Source: Bacteroidales bacterium | Lineage (GTDB): Bacteria > Bacteroidota > Bacteroidia > Bacteroidales > UBA7960 | Assembly: GCA_012521995.1 (NCBI GenBank) | Contig: JAAYLH010000096.1 | Location: forward strand, 1 to 58,320 | Length of the DNA: 58,320 nt | Direction of reading: 5' to 3' | Shown: piece after piece, positions 26,343 through 36,005 of the stretch | Layout: each line of letters opens with the position of its first letter | How positions within the stretch are numbered: the first letter of the stretch is position 1 | The notes under the pieces: generated by a model | The model's database searches: none | What the model saw: the letters and a program-made list of their open reading frames with translations, nothing else | What the model was told of the DNA's origin: nothing | Made by a program: the position numbers and the translations under genes

Positions 26343-28817
26343 TTAAACCTCAAACACCAGGGGTTTATCCACCTGCTCTTTTCCCATGGCCAGGTCAACG
26401 ACTTCTGTCATTTCGCGGATATATACAAAATTCAAGCCTTTCAGGTATAGTGGGTTGATCTCAGCCACATCCTTTCGGTTCTCTTCCGAAAGGATAACAT
26501 GCTGAATTCCTGCCCGCTTGGCGGCCAAAATCTTCTCCTTGATACCGCCTACAGGCAGCACCTTTCCCCTGAGGGTGATCTCTCCCGTCATGGCCACGCC
26601 CGGCTTCACCTTACGCTGGGTGAAGGCCGAAGTGAGGGCTGCAAACATTGTGATACCCGCTGATGGGCCATCCTTGGGTGTTGCTCCTTCAGGAATGTGC
26701 ATATGGACGTTGTATTTCTCAAAGATCTTAGCGTCAATGCCCAGTATGGATGCCTGCGCTTTCAGGTATTCGTAGGCCAGGGTGGCCGACTCTTTCATGA
26801 CGTCGCCAAGGTTACCCGTAAGGGTCAGTTGCCCTTTGCCCTTGCTGATGCTCACTTCAATATAAAGGACTTCTCCCCCTGCCCAAGTCCAGGCCAGACC
26901 TGTCATCACTCCTGCCAGGTCGCGGATTTGCTCCTGGTCACGGTTATTGACCGGCACCCCAAGGATTCTTACCACTTCCTCCACCTTCAGGTTGGGGTCA
27001 ACGACCTCCCCAAGGACGATCTCACGTGCCTTGGCACGAATCACTTTGGCAATGCGTTTCTCCAGGGTCCTTACCCCCGACTCACGGGTATAATCCTCAA
27101 TGATCTTGGCAAGCACCTTCTTGCTAAACTTCAGCTGATCAGGCTTTACCCCGTGCTCAGCAAGCTGCTTAGGCAACAGGTGCCTGCGGGCGATCTCGAC
27201 CTTTTCCTCCACTATGTAACCGCTCAGGTTGATAATTTCCATTCGGTCGCGCAGGGCAGGCTGAATATTCGACAGGTTGTTGGCTGTGGCAATGAACATC
27301 ACGTTCGACAGGTCGTAGTCCACCTCCAGGTAGTTGTCGTAAAAAGCCACATTCTGTTCGGGGTCGAGCACTTCGAGCATGGCCGATGAGGGGTCGCCCG
27401 AGAAAGTCTGGTATCCCACCTTATCAATCTCATCAAGAACAAAGACAGGGTTGCTGGTTTTGGCTTTTTTAAGGTTCTGGATGATCCTTCCGGGCATGGC
27501 ACCCACATAAGTCTTGCGGTGCCCACGGATTTCGGCTTCATCGCGCAAGCCACCCAGTGACATACGGATGTATTGCCGGCCCACAGCCTCGGCAATGGAT
27601 TTCCCGAGTGAGGTTTTACCCACCCCGGGAGGGCCTACAAAACAAAGGATGGGCGACTTCATGTTGCCCTTCAGCTTCAGCACGGCCAGGTATTCGATGA
27701 TGCGTTCCTTGATTTTTTCAAGTCCGTAATGATCGCGGTCGAGCACTCTCTGCGCCTTTTTCAGGTCAAACTTATCCTTCGAAAACTCGTTCCACGGCAA
27801 TTCAACAAGGGTTTCAATGTAGTTCAGATGAATCGAGAATTCCATGGCCGCAGGATTGATGCGCTGCAGCTTGACAATCTCTTTTTCGAAAACTTCCTTG
27901 ACCTGCTTGCTCCATTTTTTAGATTTCGCGCGCTCCTTCAGTTCCAGGATCTGCTGGTCGTAGGGATTGCCCCCGAGCTCTTCCTGTATGGTCTTCAGTT
28001 GCTGATTCAGCAAATAATCGCGCTGCTGTTTATCGATATCGACCTTTACCTTGCTCTGGATCTGATTCTTTAACTCCACCATCTGCAGTTCGCGGGTCAG
28101 GTGTTCAAGCACCTTATTCGCTCTATCATTCAGGTCGAGGGTCTCCAGCAGTTTCTGCTTCTCAGCATTGTCAATGTTCAGATTCGAGGAGATGAAGTTC
28201 ACCAGGAACACTGGGCTTTCGATGTTGCGGATTGCAAAGGCAGCTTCACTGGGAATATTGGGTGAAAGTTTTACGATTTGAATGGCGAGGTCCTTAATGG
28301 TGCCAATCAGGGCCTTGAATTGCTGGTCGCTTTTCACCTTGATTTGGCTGTCGAAGCCCACTACCCTGGCTTTAAAATAAGGCTCGCTGGCAACAAGCTC
28401 CATGATCTCAAGCCGCTTCTTGCCCTGGATGATCACCGTAGTGTTTCCATCGGGCATCTGCAGGGTCTTGAGGATATGGGCGTAGGTGCCAATGCGGTTC
28501 AGGTCCTCAAAATCAGGCTCTTCCGTTTCGGCGTCCTTCTGAGATACAACACCAATCACGCGGTTCTTTTTATACACCTCCCGCACCAGCCGTATCGACT
28601 TGTCGCGCCCCACGGTAATGGGGATTACCACCCCCGGAAACAATACAGTATTCTTTAAGGGAAGTATGGGAAGGACATCAGGAATCTGCTCTGCAGCCAT
28701 TTGTTCTTCTTCCTCTGCGCTGAGCAGGGGGATGAATTCGCTTTCAGCATCCATGATGTCAGATAAAAGCATGCTTTCTCGTTCAAAAAAATTATCCATA
28801 AAAAAATATTGCGTCAA
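26343..28817 (-). CDS. lon: ATP-dependent protease Lon
   Basis: An 824-residue protein with the full LonA layout: N-terminal substrate domain (about 45-250), coiled helical region, AAA+ ATPase with Walker [10 protein letters not shown] and Walker [11 protein letters not shown], and a C-terminal protease domain with Ser719 in DGPSAGITM and the catalytic Lys in GGIKEK. Lon degrades misfolded and regulatory proteins in the cytoplasm. Several in-frame ATG codons lie at the start (28817, 28799, 28772, 28754) and none is favoured by a clear ribosome site, so the first 20 or so residues are uncertain. No heat-shock operator is evident upstream (28818-28900). Confidence 0.96.
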   Translation of the reverse strand: MTQYFFMDNFFERESMLLSDIMDAESEFIPLLSAEEEEQMAAEQIPDVLPILPLKNTVLFPGVVIPITVGRDKSIRLVREVYKKNRVIGVVSQKDAETEEPDFEDLNRIGTYAHILKTLQMPDGNTTVIIQGKKRLEIMELVASEPYFKARVVGFDSQIKVKSDQQFKALIGTIKDLAIQIVKLSPNIPSEAAFAIRNIESPVFLVNFISSNLNIDNAEKQKLLETLDLNDRANKVLEHLTRELQMVELKNQIQSKVKVDIDKQQRDYLLNQQLKTIQEELGGNPYDQQILELKERAKSKKWSKQVKEVFEKEIVKLQRINPAAMEFSIHLNYIETLVELPWNEFSKDKFDLKKAQRVLDRDHYGLEKIKERIIEYLAVLKLKGNMKSPILCFVGPPGVGKTSLGKSIAEAVGRQYIRMSLGGLRDEAEIRGHRKTYVGAMPGRIIQNLKKAKTSNPVFVLDEIDKVGYQTFSGDPSSAMLEVLDPEQNVAFYDNYLEVDYDLSNVMFIATANNLSNIQPALRDRMEIINLSGYIVEEKVEIARRHLLPKQLAEHGVKPDQLKFSKKVLAKIIEDYTRESGVRTLEKRIAKVIRAKAREIVLGEVVDPNLKVEEVVRILGVPVNNRDQEQIRDLAGVMTGLAWTWAGGEVLYIEVSISKGKGQLTLTGNLGDVMKESATLAYEYLKAQASILGIDAKIFEKYNVHMHIPEGATPKDGPSAGITMFAALTSAFTQRKVKPGVAMTGEITLRGKVLPVGGIKEKILAAKRAGIQHVILSEENRKDVAEINPLYLKGLNFVYIREMTEVVDLAMGKEQVDKPLVFEV

Positions 28818-29025
28818 AATGTCATTAACAATGATAAAACGTCAGCCAGGGGGTTTTTGTTCCCGGGCATCTTATTTCTTTCGTTCGGGCAACATCCCGG
28901 AAACCAGCACTTTGAACCCTTGAAAAAAATTCATGCGAGATTTTGATTCTCAGGTCATAATATTACGCAACAGCCGTGCCAAGGATCAGAATTCCAAAAA
29001 ACAACCCAATTTGTCAGCCCAACAA

Positions 29026-29060
29026 CAAAAAAGGTGCTTTGCAAGTTTAGCAAAGCACCT
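29026..29060 (-). terminator. Terminator after the GlmU-like gene
   Basis: A perfect 11-bp stem (AGGTGCTTTGC with complement, arms 29032-29042 and 29050-29060) has a 7-base loop and is followed on the minus strand by a T tract. It starts about 20 bases after the stop codon. Between here and the lon start nothing else is recognisable. Confidence 0.9.
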
Positions 29061-29080
29061 AAATTATTTTCAGAGAACCC

Positions 29081-30268
29081 TTACATCCTGCGGTAGCTAA
29101 AGGATTGATTGTAGACATTGCGAATAATTTGCTCGTCCAGGTCGCCGAACTCCAGACCCTTACGGGCAAATACCCTCTGGGCGACCTGCACGGCCTTATT
29201 GATGTCTACATTGCTAAATCCTGCCACGCTGCCCCAGGAGAATGAAGGGATGAAATTGCGCATAAACCCTGCCCCGAAGATCTGGGCATTGATCCCGATC
29301 ACGGTACCAGTATTAAACATGGTGTTGATTCCACACTTAGAGTGGTCGCCCATAAAGGTCCCGCAAAACTGCTGTCCCGTGTTTACGAAGCTGTTCTCAG
29401 CATAATCCCAAAGGCGCACCTCATCGTAATTGTTTTTCAGGTTTGAGGCATTGGTATCAGCGCCCAGGTTGCACCACTCGCCGATGACGCTGTGGCCCAG
29501 GTAGCCATCGTGGGCTTTATTGGTATAGCCAAAAATAACCGATTGGCTCATCTCGCCCCCTACCTTGCAATAAGGGCCGATGGACGAACCCGGGTAAATC
29601 TTTGCAGCCATCCTGATCTTGGCACCTTCGCCCACTCCTACAGGCCCCCTGAGGACAGCGCCATCCATCACTTGGGCATTCTTGCCAATATATACCGGAC
29701 CTTCGGAGGCATTGATCATGGCCATCTCAAGCACTGCGCCCTCTTCCACGAAAATGTTTTCAGGGGCAATGACCCTCACGTGTTCACCCAGGGGCTGGCT
29801 TTTCCGTCCCTTGGTGATCAGCAAAAAGTCATCCACAATGGCCTGCTCGTTCAAGACCACAATATCCCAGAGGTTGTTCAGTTTTTTAAGCTCTGCCTTG
29901 GATTCCAATGGGATGACCTTTTCCAGGGCATCTGCATCGAGGTTATCGATATCGATATCGCGCAAGCGATGGGCAATCAGCACATCACCCAGCACCAGGG
30001 TCTGATTGGGCTCCAGTTGGCCAATCTCTTTCACAAGGTCCTTGCCGGGCAACACACTGGAGTTGATCAGGACATTGTCGGCCTTCTTCACAATAGGGTA
30101 TTTGACGCTGAGGTACTCTTCGGTCAGGGTAGAGGTCTTCGCACCCAGGTAAAGCTCCCATTTCTCGCGTATAGTAAGGATTCCAACCCTGATATCGGCC
30201 AGGGGACGCAAAAAGGTAAAAGGAAGCAGGTGCTCCCGTGTCTGATCGCCAAAGAGGATATAATTCAT
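29081..30268 (-). CDS. GlmU-like sugar-nucleotidyltransferase / acyltransferase family protein
   Basis: A 395-residue protein of the GlmU-like family typical of Bacteroidota. The N-terminal half (about 1-190) is a degenerate nucleotidyltransferase-like domain (MNYILFGDQTREHLLPFTFLRPLADIRVGIL). The C-terminal half (about 195-350) is a left-handed beta-helix made of hexapeptide repeats (VYIGKNAQVMDGAVLRGPV, GAKIRMAAKIYPGSSIG, VIGEWCNLGADTNASNLK). The likely role is in UDP-GlcNAc or related sugar-nucleotide synthesis. The classic GlmU LAAGxGTRM motif is not visible, so the first activity may differ or be lost. It lies downstream of rpmE2 but is separated from it by a terminator. Confidence 0.8.
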   Translation of the reverse strand: MNYILFGDQTREHLLPFTFLRPLADIRVGILTIREKWELYLGAKTSTLTEEYLSVKYPIVKKADNVLINSSVLPGKDLVKEIGQLEPNQTLVLGDVLIAHRLRDIDIDNLDADALEKVIPLESKAELKKLNNLWDIVVLNEQAIVDDFLLITKGRKSQPLGEHVRVIAPENIFVEEGAVLEMAMINASEGPVYIGKNAQVMDGAVLRGPVGVGEGAKIRMAAKIYPGSSIGPYCKVGGEMSQSVIFGYTNKAHDGYLGHSVIGEWCNLGADTNASNLKNNYDEVRLWDYAENSFVNTGQQFCGTFMGDHSKCGINTMFNTGTVIGINAQIFGAGFMRNFIPSFSWGSVAGFSNVDINKAVQVAQRVFARKGLEFGDLDEQIIRNVYNQSFSYRRM

Positions 30269-30330
30269 TAGAGGGAAGATTTAAATATCAATATTCAAAT
30301 TCAAGAACGAATAAAGATAGAAAAATTTTT

Positions 30331-30357
30331 AAAAAAAAAGCCCTTAAAAAGGGCTTT
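30331..30357 (-). terminator. Terminator after rpmE2
   Basis: AAAGCCCTT and AAGGGCTTT form a 9-bp stem around 3 bases. On the minus strand it is followed by a run of at least nine T. It separates rpmE2 from the GlmU-like gene. Confidence 0.88.
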
Positions 30358-30381
30358 CTAAAAAAGTATCGTGAAGAAAGA

Positions 30382-30648
30382 TTAATTTTCTTTCTGCTTG
30401 AGATGCTTCTGGTATTTTGTACGGAACTTATCCACACGTCCTGCAGTATCGACCAGCTGCTGCTTGCCGGTGTAGAAAGGATGCGAGGTATGTGAAATTT
30501 CCAGTTTTACCAGGGGATACTCCTTGCCGTCTTCCCAAACGATGGTTTCCTTAGTGGCGGCCGTTGAACGGGTCATAAAGGAGTATTCGTTCGACATGTC
30601 CTTGAAAACGACAAAACGATAGTCTTTTGGATGGGTATCTTTTTTCAT
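30382..30648 (-). CDS. rpmE2: Ribosomal protein L31 type B
   Basis: The open frame reaches back to 30720, but the L31 homology starts at ATG 30648 ([20 protein letters not shown]), giving 88 residues. The sequence matches type B L31 ([25 protein letters not shown]) and contains no cysteine, so it is the zinc-free form. In many bacteria the zinc-free form replaces type A L31 under zinc limitation; in Bacteroidota it is often the only L31. No Zur-like operator is evident. The leader from the -7 box at 30802-30810 is about 150 bases, long for such a short gene. Confidence 0.95.
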   Translation of the reverse strand: MKKDTHPKDYRFVVFKDMSNEYSFMTRSTAATKETIVWEDGKEYPLVKLEISHTSHPFYTGKQQLVDTAGRVDKFRTKYQKHLKQKEN

Positions 30649-30801
30649 AACACTTGATAATTTTTTGAAGATCACCGTTTGCCTGAAGTGTTGAATCCCA
30701 TGGCGCGGGTGTTGCTTCAAAAGTTCTTGTTAAACAGCCCTTTTAGATGCTTGGTTCTTGTTCTTCTCCTGAAAGGCCTCACGGCTTGTTTTTTCAGGAC
30801 T

Positions 30802-30810
30802 GCAAAGATA
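30802..30810 (-). promoter_or_regulatory. -7 box for rpmE2
   Basis: TATCTTTGC on the minus strand fits TAnnTTTGC. It predicts a leader of about 150 bases containing a CCTGAAA/TTTCAGG inverted pair (30768-30797), of unknown meaning. Confidence 0.5.
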
Positions 30811-30917
30811 AAAATAATTTTCTGAATAAAAAATCACATGAAAAAAGTTTTTTCCTTTTTCCTGTTCAAGTCAATCCCGGCTTAACAAGGGAAAGATACA
30901 TACCGGTTCTGGGCCAT

Positions 30918-30981
30918 AGTTAATACGGAGTTAATACGGAGTTTATACGGTTTAAACCGTATAAACTCCGTATTAACTCCG
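30918..30981. repeat. 11-bp-periodic repeat element C with a perfect 56-bp palindrome
   Basis: Three tandem 11-bp units (agttaatacgg twice, 30918-30939, then agtttatacgg, 30940-30950) are followed by their mirror copies. Bases 30926-30981 form a perfect palindrome of two 28-base arms with no spacer, centred on TTTAAA at 30951-30956. The element lies in the 474-base gap between rpmE2 (start 30648) and DUF1015 (stop 31123), upstream of the rpmE2 -7 box and beyond the DUF1015 terminator. No T tract adjoins it, so it is not a normal terminator. I see no gene in the gap. Function unknown. Confidence 0.92.
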
Positions 30982-31061
30982 AGGATGATATGAATTCAGT
31001 CATAAAAAAACAAGTTGCTATATGGATAAAATATACTCATTATCAATTATTTAAACCTAAA

Positions 31062-31099
31062 AATAAAAAATTGGGGCCAGTTTCAAGAACCGGCCCCAA
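31062..31099 (-). terminator. Terminator after the serC-serA-DUF1015 operon
   Basis: TTGGGGCC (31071-31078) and GGCCCCAA (31092-31099) form the strong part of the stem, with partial pairing continuing inwards. On the minus strand a T-rich tract follows. It starts about 24 bases after the DUF1015 stop. Confidence 0.88.
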
Positions 31100-31122
31100 A
31101 AAGGGAATTTGGATAAAAAATC

Positions 31123-32367
31123 TTAATCGAGGGTATGCACCACGAGGCCGCTCCTCAGTTTGGGCTCGAACCAAGTAGTTTTTGGGGGCATAATATTGCC
31201 TGTGTCGGCGATATCGAGCAGTTGCTTCATGCTCACGGGATAAAGGGCAAAAGCCACGGCCATTTCGCGGCTGTCGACCCGACGCTTGAGCTCGCCAAGG
31301 CCGCGGATGCCGCCCACGAAGTCGATGCGTTTGTCGGTACGCAGGTTTTTTATGCCCAGGATCTCGTCGAGCACAAGGTTCGACAGGATGGTCACGTCTA
31401 GCACGCCAATCGGGTCGTGATCATCGTAGGTGCCGGGCCTGGCTTCCATCGAATACCATTCGCCATCGAGGTACATGCTGAATTCGTGCAGTTTTCCGGG
31501 TTTATATTCGGTGGCGCCTTTGTTTTGGACCACGAAATGCGTCCCGATTTTGGAGAGGAACTCCTCCTTGCTGTTGCCGTAGAGGTCCTTCACCACACGG
31601 TTGTAATCGATGATGGTGAGCTGGTTGTCGGGAAAGACCACGGCCATAAAGAAGTTATATTCTTCCTGCCCCGTATGGTTGGGGTTGTTCTTTTTGTGTT
31701 CGGCACCCACCAGGGCTGCTGCGGCCGTGCGGTGGTGGCCATCGGCCACGTAAAATGCAGGCACATTTGCAAACAAATCTTCCAGGGTTTTATTGGTAGC
31801 ACCGTCTTCGATGACCCAGAACTTATGTCCGAAGCCATCGTCGGCAACGAAATCGTATTCGGGCTCGTTTTTGGTGATGGCTGCCACGATGGCATCGATC
31901 TCGCTCACGGCGGGATAAGTAAAGAACACGGGCTCGGCATTGGCATTGACCACGCGCACGTGCATCATACGGTCCTCTTCCTTGTCGGGACGGGTGAGCT
32001 CGTGTTTCTTGATGTTGCCGTTCAGATAATCCTCCACCCCGGCACAACCCACAATACCATACTGTATCTTGGGGCCCCAGGACTGGGCGTACACATAGAA
32101 ATTGCGTTTGGCATCCTGATTCAGATAGCCCTTTTCGACAAATTTCCTGAAGTTTTCAACGGCCTTATCATACACGGGTTGCGCGTGCAGATCGATATCG
32201 CCGGGGAGTTCGATCTCGGGTTTCACCACGCGAAGAAAGCTGTAGGGATTGTCGCCTGCTTCCGCGCGGGCTTCCTCTGAATTGAGCACGTCATAAGGCC
32301 GCGACGCCAGGTCCTTAACGATCTCCTTTGGAGGGCGGAAGCCCTGGAAAGGTTTAAAAATTGCCAT
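31123..32367 (-). CDS. DUF1015 family protein
   Basis: A 414-residue protein of the DUF1015 family, opening with FKPFQGFRPPKEIVKDLASRPYDV and carrying the family's VADGHHRTAAAAL motif in the middle. DUF1015 genes commonly follow serine biosynthesis genes in Bacteroidota and Firmicutes, as here behind serC and serA, which suggests a link to serine or phosphoserine metabolism. A kinase-like role has been suggested for some relatives, but I see no classical kinase motif. It is the last gene of the operon. Confidence 0.88.
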   Translation of the reverse strand: MAIFKPFQGFRPPKEIVKDLASRPYDVLNSEEARAEAGDNPYSFLRVVKPEIELPGDIDLHAQPVYDKAVENFRKFVEKGYLNQDAKRNFYVYAQSWGPKIQYGIVGCAGVEDYLNGNIKKHELTRPDKEEDRMMHVRVVNANAEPVFFTYPAVSEIDAIVAAITKNEPEYDFVADDGFGHKFWVIEDGATNKTLEDLFANVPAFYVADGHHRTAAAALVGAEHKKNNPNHTGQEEYNFFMAVVFPDNQLTIIDYNRVVKDLYGNSKEEFLSKIGTHFVVQNKGATEYKPGKLHEFSMYLDGEWYSMEARPGTYDDHDPIGVLDVTILSNLVLDEILGIKNLRTDKRIDFVGGIRGLGELKRRVDSREMAVAFALYPVSMKQLLDIADTGNIMPPKTTWFEPKLRSGLVVHTLD

Positions 32368-32557
32368 TAATCATTTACATTTAAAGGTTTAACAATCAGG
32401 AGGCTGGCAGCCGTGACCGCTTATCCTGAGGGATTGCAGCCAGGCATTTGCAACTCCTTTGCGTGTTAAGAAAACACAAAGTTCAGCTTATTTTTTCTGA
32501 CCACACAAAGGAGTTGCAGGGTTTCGAAAAAGAAAAACCCATCAGCCTTTTGCATTT

Positions 32558-33481
32558 TTACTTATTGACCTGGAAGGTCTTATCGCCTTTTTCAAAGAAA
32601 GCCACAATCTGCCTGGCAGAAGCAATCCCTGCATTGATGTTGGCTTCGGCAGTCTGGGCGCCCATTTTCTTTGCGGTAAAGACCACTCTTCCGGTGTACT
32701 TGCTTTCGAAATCGGCGCGGGTGTCGGGGGCGATGTCTGACACATAGCGGATATCGGCGCGTTCTTCCATCAGCTTTATCAATCCTTCCTCGTCGATCAC
32801 TTCCTTGCGGGCCGTGTTGACCAGCATGCCGTTTTTGGGCATAAGCTTCAGGAGATCGTAGTTGATCGACTTCCTGGTCTTATCATTGGCAGGGATGTGA
32901 AGGGAAATGAACTGGCAGGTCTTGTAAAGTTCTTCAATACTACCGATGGCAGTGACCCCATCCTTTTCAATGTCTTCTTTCTTCAAGAAGGGATCGAAAG
33001 CATAGATCTTCATTCCAAAGCCCTTTGCAATTGCTGCAACGTATTTTCCTACGTTACCATAGGCGTGAATTCCGATTTTTTTCCCGCGGAGTTCAGTGCC
33101 GGAGGCGCCGTTAAATCCATTCCTGAGGGAATAAAGCATCATTGCGAAAGCCAGCTCGGCCACAGCATTGGAGTTCTGGCCGGGGGTATTCATAGCCACA
33201 ACGCCTTTCTCGGTACAGGCCTCCAGGTCGATGTTGTCATAACCGGCTCCGGCCCTTACGATGATCTTCACAGAAGGAGCAGCTTCAATGACCTCGCGGC
33301 TTGCTTTGTCGCTGCGGATAATCATGGCATCAGCTTTTGCGGCAGCTTCTTTCAACTGGTCCACGCTGGTGTATTTCTCAAGCAGCATCAACTGGTAACC
33401 CGCCTCATCGAGCACGGATTTAATCCCGTCTACAGCCACGGGTGCAAAAGGTTTCTCGGTTGCAACCAATACTTTTTTCAT
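32558..33481 (-). CDS. serA: D-3-phosphoglycerate dehydrogenase, short form with Lys in place of the catalytic His
   Basis: A 307-residue D-2-hydroxyacid dehydrogenase without an ACT domain. Seen are the substrate Arg in VRAGAGYDNID, the NAD-binding turn HAYGNVGKYVA (about 139-149) and the second Arg in NTARKEV (Arg225). In most family members the catalytic His lies in a PHxGA motif; here the stretch reads TAKKMGAQT, with Lys271/272 in that place. Short PGDH enzymes with Lys instead of His are known (the type IIIK form, studied in Entamoeba), so this is probably an active variant. It makes phosphohydroxypyruvate for SerC, whose gene lies just upstream in the same direction. Confidence 0.9.
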   Translation of the reverse strand: MKKVLVATEKPFAPVAVDGIKSVLDEAGYQLMLLEKYTSVDQLKEAAAKADAMIIRSDKASREVIEAAPSVKIIVRAGAGYDNIDLEACTEKGVVAMNTPGQNSNAVAELAFAMMLYSLRNGFNGASGTELRGKKIGIHAYGNVGKYVAAIAKGFGMKIYAFDPFLKKEDIEKDGVTAIGSIEELYKTCQFISLHIPANDKTRKSINYDLLKLMPKNGMLVNTARKEVIDEEGLIKLMEERADIRYVSDIAPDTRADFESKYTGRVVFTAKKMGAQTAEANINAGIASARQIVAFFEKGDKTFQVNK

Positions 33482-33664
33482 AACATATCTTTTAAAATGA
33501 ATACTTCAGTTCCGGGTTTTTCACCCATTACCCCCTCCTGTTCTATGCCTCTCTTGCAGGTCTTGGTGCAGGGAAAAAATCCCGTAATGAGCAGTCAGGA
33601 GGCAAACGAGGCAACAGGGTCGCCGGGTAAAGGGCGGAAAAGGTGTTAAGACTTTTAAGAAGTC

Positions 33665-34738
33665 TTACTTGGCGTGAATCTTTTCGAATTCCTGCATTGC
33701 CTTAACGAGGGCTTCCACGCTTTCGCGAGCCAGGGCATTGTAAGTTGAAGCCCTGAAGCCGCCCACCGACCGGTGGCCTTTCAGGCCGCTCATTCCGAGT
33801 TTTCCGGTAAACGAGAGGAACTCAGCCTGCAGTTCTTCATATTCGGGCTTAAAGACAAAGCAAATATTCATCACCGAACGGCTGTCTTTTTCTGCAGTTC
33901 CGATGAACATTGAGTTGCGATCGATTTCGTCATAAAGCAGTTGTGCCTTGTCGTGGTTCATTTTCTGCATCACCTTCACGCCACCCAGTTTCTTGAGCCA
34001 GCGGAGGGTCTCAAGACAGGTGTAGATTGGAAGACAAGGCGGGGTATTGAACATACTTCCGCCATCGATATGGGTTTTGTAATTGAGCATAGTGGGAATC
34101 ACGCGCTCCACTTTACCCAGGATATCTTCGCGAATAATGACGAAGGTCACCCCTGCAGGTCCGAGGTTTTTCTGAGCACCACCATAAATGACGGCATACT
34201 TTGAAATATCAACCGGACGGCTGAAGATATCGGATGACATATCGGCTACAAGGGGCACAGGGCTGTCAAAATCTTCCATGATCTCGGTGCCGTAGATGGT
34301 GTTGTTGGTGGTGATGTGGAAATAATCGGCATCGGCCGGGACCTTCCAGCCTTTGGGGATGTAGGTGAAGTTTTTATCAGCCGAAGAAGCAACAACTTCC
34401 ACTTCGCCAAAGAGCTTGGCTTCTTTGATGGCTTTTTTTGCCCAAACCCCGGTTTCGAGGTAGGCGGCTTTTTTGCCCATGAGGTTGTAGGGCAGCATAC
34501 TAAACTGCAGGCTGGCGCCACCGCCCAGGAAAAGGACCTGGTAACCTTCGGGGATGTTCAGCAATTCCTTGAACAAGGCAACGGCCTCATCCATCACAGC
34601 CTGGAAATCCTTGCTCCTGTGAGAGATTTCCATAATTGACAACCCAATTCCATTAAAGTCCAGAACAGCTTTTGCAGTGTTCTCAATCACTTCCCTCGCC
34701 AACACGGAGGGACCTGCGCTAAAATTATGCTTCTTCAT
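33665..34738 (-). CDS. serC: Phosphoserine aminotransferase
   Basis: A 357-residue PLP enzyme matching SerC throughout: [10 protein letters not shown] at the start, [10 protein letters not shown], the PLP lysine in [12 protein letters not shown], and the conserved [19 protein letters not shown] near the end that binds the substrate phosphate. It transfers an amino group from glutamate to 3-phosphohydroxypyruvate in serine biosynthesis, and may also serve pyridoxal phosphate synthesis. It is the first gene of the serC-serA-DUF1015 operon; no serB is in the window. The upstream interval 34739-34963 shows only a weak -7-like sequence on the minus strand. Confidence 0.96.
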   Translation of the reverse strand: MKKHNFSAGPSVLAREVIENTAKAVLDFNGIGLSIMEISHRSKDFQAVMDEAVALFKELLNIPEGYQVLFLGGGASLQFSMLPYNLMGKKAAYLETGVWAKKAIKEAKLFGEVEVVASSADKNFTYIPKGWKVPADADYFHITTNNTIYGTEIMEDFDSPVPLVADMSSDIFSRPVDISKYAVIYGGAQKNLGPAGVTFVIIREDILGKVERVIPTMLNYKTHIDGGSMFNTPPCLPIYTCLETLRWLKKLGGVKVMQKMNHDKAQLLYDEIDRNSMFIGTAEKDSRSVMNICFVFKPEYEELQAEFLSFTGKLGMSGLKGHRSVGGFRASTYNALARESVEALVKAMQEFEKIHAK

Positions 34739-34963
34739 TACAATAGGGATTTTTGAATGTTTGTAAATCGGTTATATTCAGAAATTGATCATTAATTCTC
34801 ATACTGCCCTTCTCATTCAAAACAAAAAGGAAAACGGCCTGTAAAGAAAATCCTTAGGAAACAGGGAAAAAATCGTTGTTCACCAGAACAACCCATCTCC
34901 TGCGCAAAGTTGGCAAAATAAAACCATACAAAAAAGAAAAACCGCCTGAATTATTGGTTTTTG

Positions 34964-35911
34964 TCAGGGGTTTTGGGGCGGGTTGAGGGGGACGAGGGCG
35001 GGATCGATTGTCACCCTTGCATCGACATCAGGAACGAAGATCCAGCGGCCATCATCAAAACGAAATCCGTCGAGCACATTTACCTCGGGAACATAATACT
35101 GGAAGCTGCCTCGAAAAGTCTCGTGGGTAGGTTCCAGGCGGTCGAAAACGATCATGGGAATCTTCTTTCGTTTAGCCTGTGGAAATTCGGGGTCATAGTT
35201 CAGGGTCATGCTTACCCTTGCGGAATATTCGAAGATGATCCTGAAAGGTTTACGGTCGCCGCTTTCGAACACCTGTGCTCCAAACACAGGGCCATCGTCG
35301 GTGAGCCGAAAAGGCTCGATGACCCTTTTGCGGGAAGCAGGATTATCGCCCTTCCATCCCAGCAGGGTATAATAATCCTTGCGACGGTGGCGCTGATGAA
35401 TCAATTCGTAATACCAGGCGCCATACCATTCATCGCGGCCCAGCGACTGGGAGGAAGCCTGCGTCAATGACGCAGTCTGATCGTCAAGTTCAAACAAACG
35501 GCTTGCATGTTTCTTTGTAGCTGGGGTTTGGATATATCCGAAATACCTGTAGGAGCCGTTCAGCAGGGGCACATACCAGGTGATGATGCGAAATCTGCCC
35601 CTGGGGTCTTCAAGGAAAGAAACCGTTCGGACTGATGTAAATGGGTTGGCCAGGGTGCTGTCCTTTCTAAGGGCTTGTTCAAGGGCATACTGAAACAGGG
35701 CATTCTGCTCGAGCCGACCCGGGTCATCCTGGATTTCGATGATCTGCATGGCCATCGCATGCAGGGAGTCTTCAAGGGCCCGGGAAGGGTTGATTTCAGG
35801 AGTTGTGGACTTCTGCGAGGAGGCAGGCCGGGCCATGAAGCACAGGGCAGAAAACACCAGGCCAAGGCTCAGCAGGCTCCGGAGGTGTCTTCCGAATAAG
35901 TGAAAAAGCAT
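34964..35911 (-). CDS. Exported protein of unknown function
   Basis: The frame is open to 35977, but the start is probably ATG 35911. There it gives a signal peptide (MLFHLFGRHLRSLLSLGLVF, cleavage near PASSQ), and a -7 box lies about 55 bases further up. The mature part (about 290 residues) is rich in aromatic and basic residues with patterns such as FRIITWYVPLLNGSYRYFGYI, WYGAWYYELIHQRHR and TLLGWKGDNPASRKRV. Proteins of this type recur in Bacteroidota, but I know no named domain. It is divergent from the acyl-CoA reductase gene and shares the intergenic region with it. Confidence 0.72.
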   Translation of the reverse strand: MLFHLFGRHLRSLLSLGLVFSALCFMARPASSQKSTTPEINPSRALEDSLHAMAMQIIEIQDDPGRLEQNALFQYALEQALRKDSTLANPFTSVRTVSFLEDPRGRFRIITWYVPLLNGSYRYFGYIQTPATKKHASRLFELDDQTASLTQASSQSLGRDEWYGAWYYELIHQRHRRKDYYTLLGWKGDNPASRKRVIEPFRLTDDGPVFGAQVFESGDRKPFRIIFEYSARVSMTLNYDPEFPQAKRKKIPMIVFDRLEPTHETFRGSFQYYVPEVNVLDGFRFDDGRWIFVPDVDARVTIDPALVPLNPPQNP

Positions 35912-35964
35912 CAGGCAGTGTGTTTTTAATTTTCTGGATAAACGCTTATCTTCGTTTGGTTGTT

Positions 35965-35973
35965 GCAAAGATA
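35965..35973 (-). promoter_or_regulatory. -7 box for the exported protein gene
   Basis: TATCTTTGC on the minus strand fits TAnnTTTGC. It excludes the upstream start at 35977 for the minus-strand gene and lies within the divergent region shared with the acyl-CoA reductase. Confidence 0.55.
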
Positions 35974-36005
35974 ACACCCCAATGAAATATTTTCACCGGA
36001 AAACC

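Noticed and set aside
30926-30981. Intrinsic terminator or insertion-sequence end
   Set aside because: No T tract adjoins the palindrome, a separate good terminator exists at 31062, and there is no transposase or target duplication.
30990-31178. A 62-codon open frame between rpmE2 and DUF1015
   Set aside because: It runs through the operon terminator and into the end of DUF1015 on the other strand, and its lysine-rich product looks like translated AT-rich DNA.
31417-32280. A 287-codon plus-strand open frame inside DUF1015
   Set aside because: It is antisense to a well-supported gene. The His/Val/Phe-rich translation is the mirror of that gene's codons.
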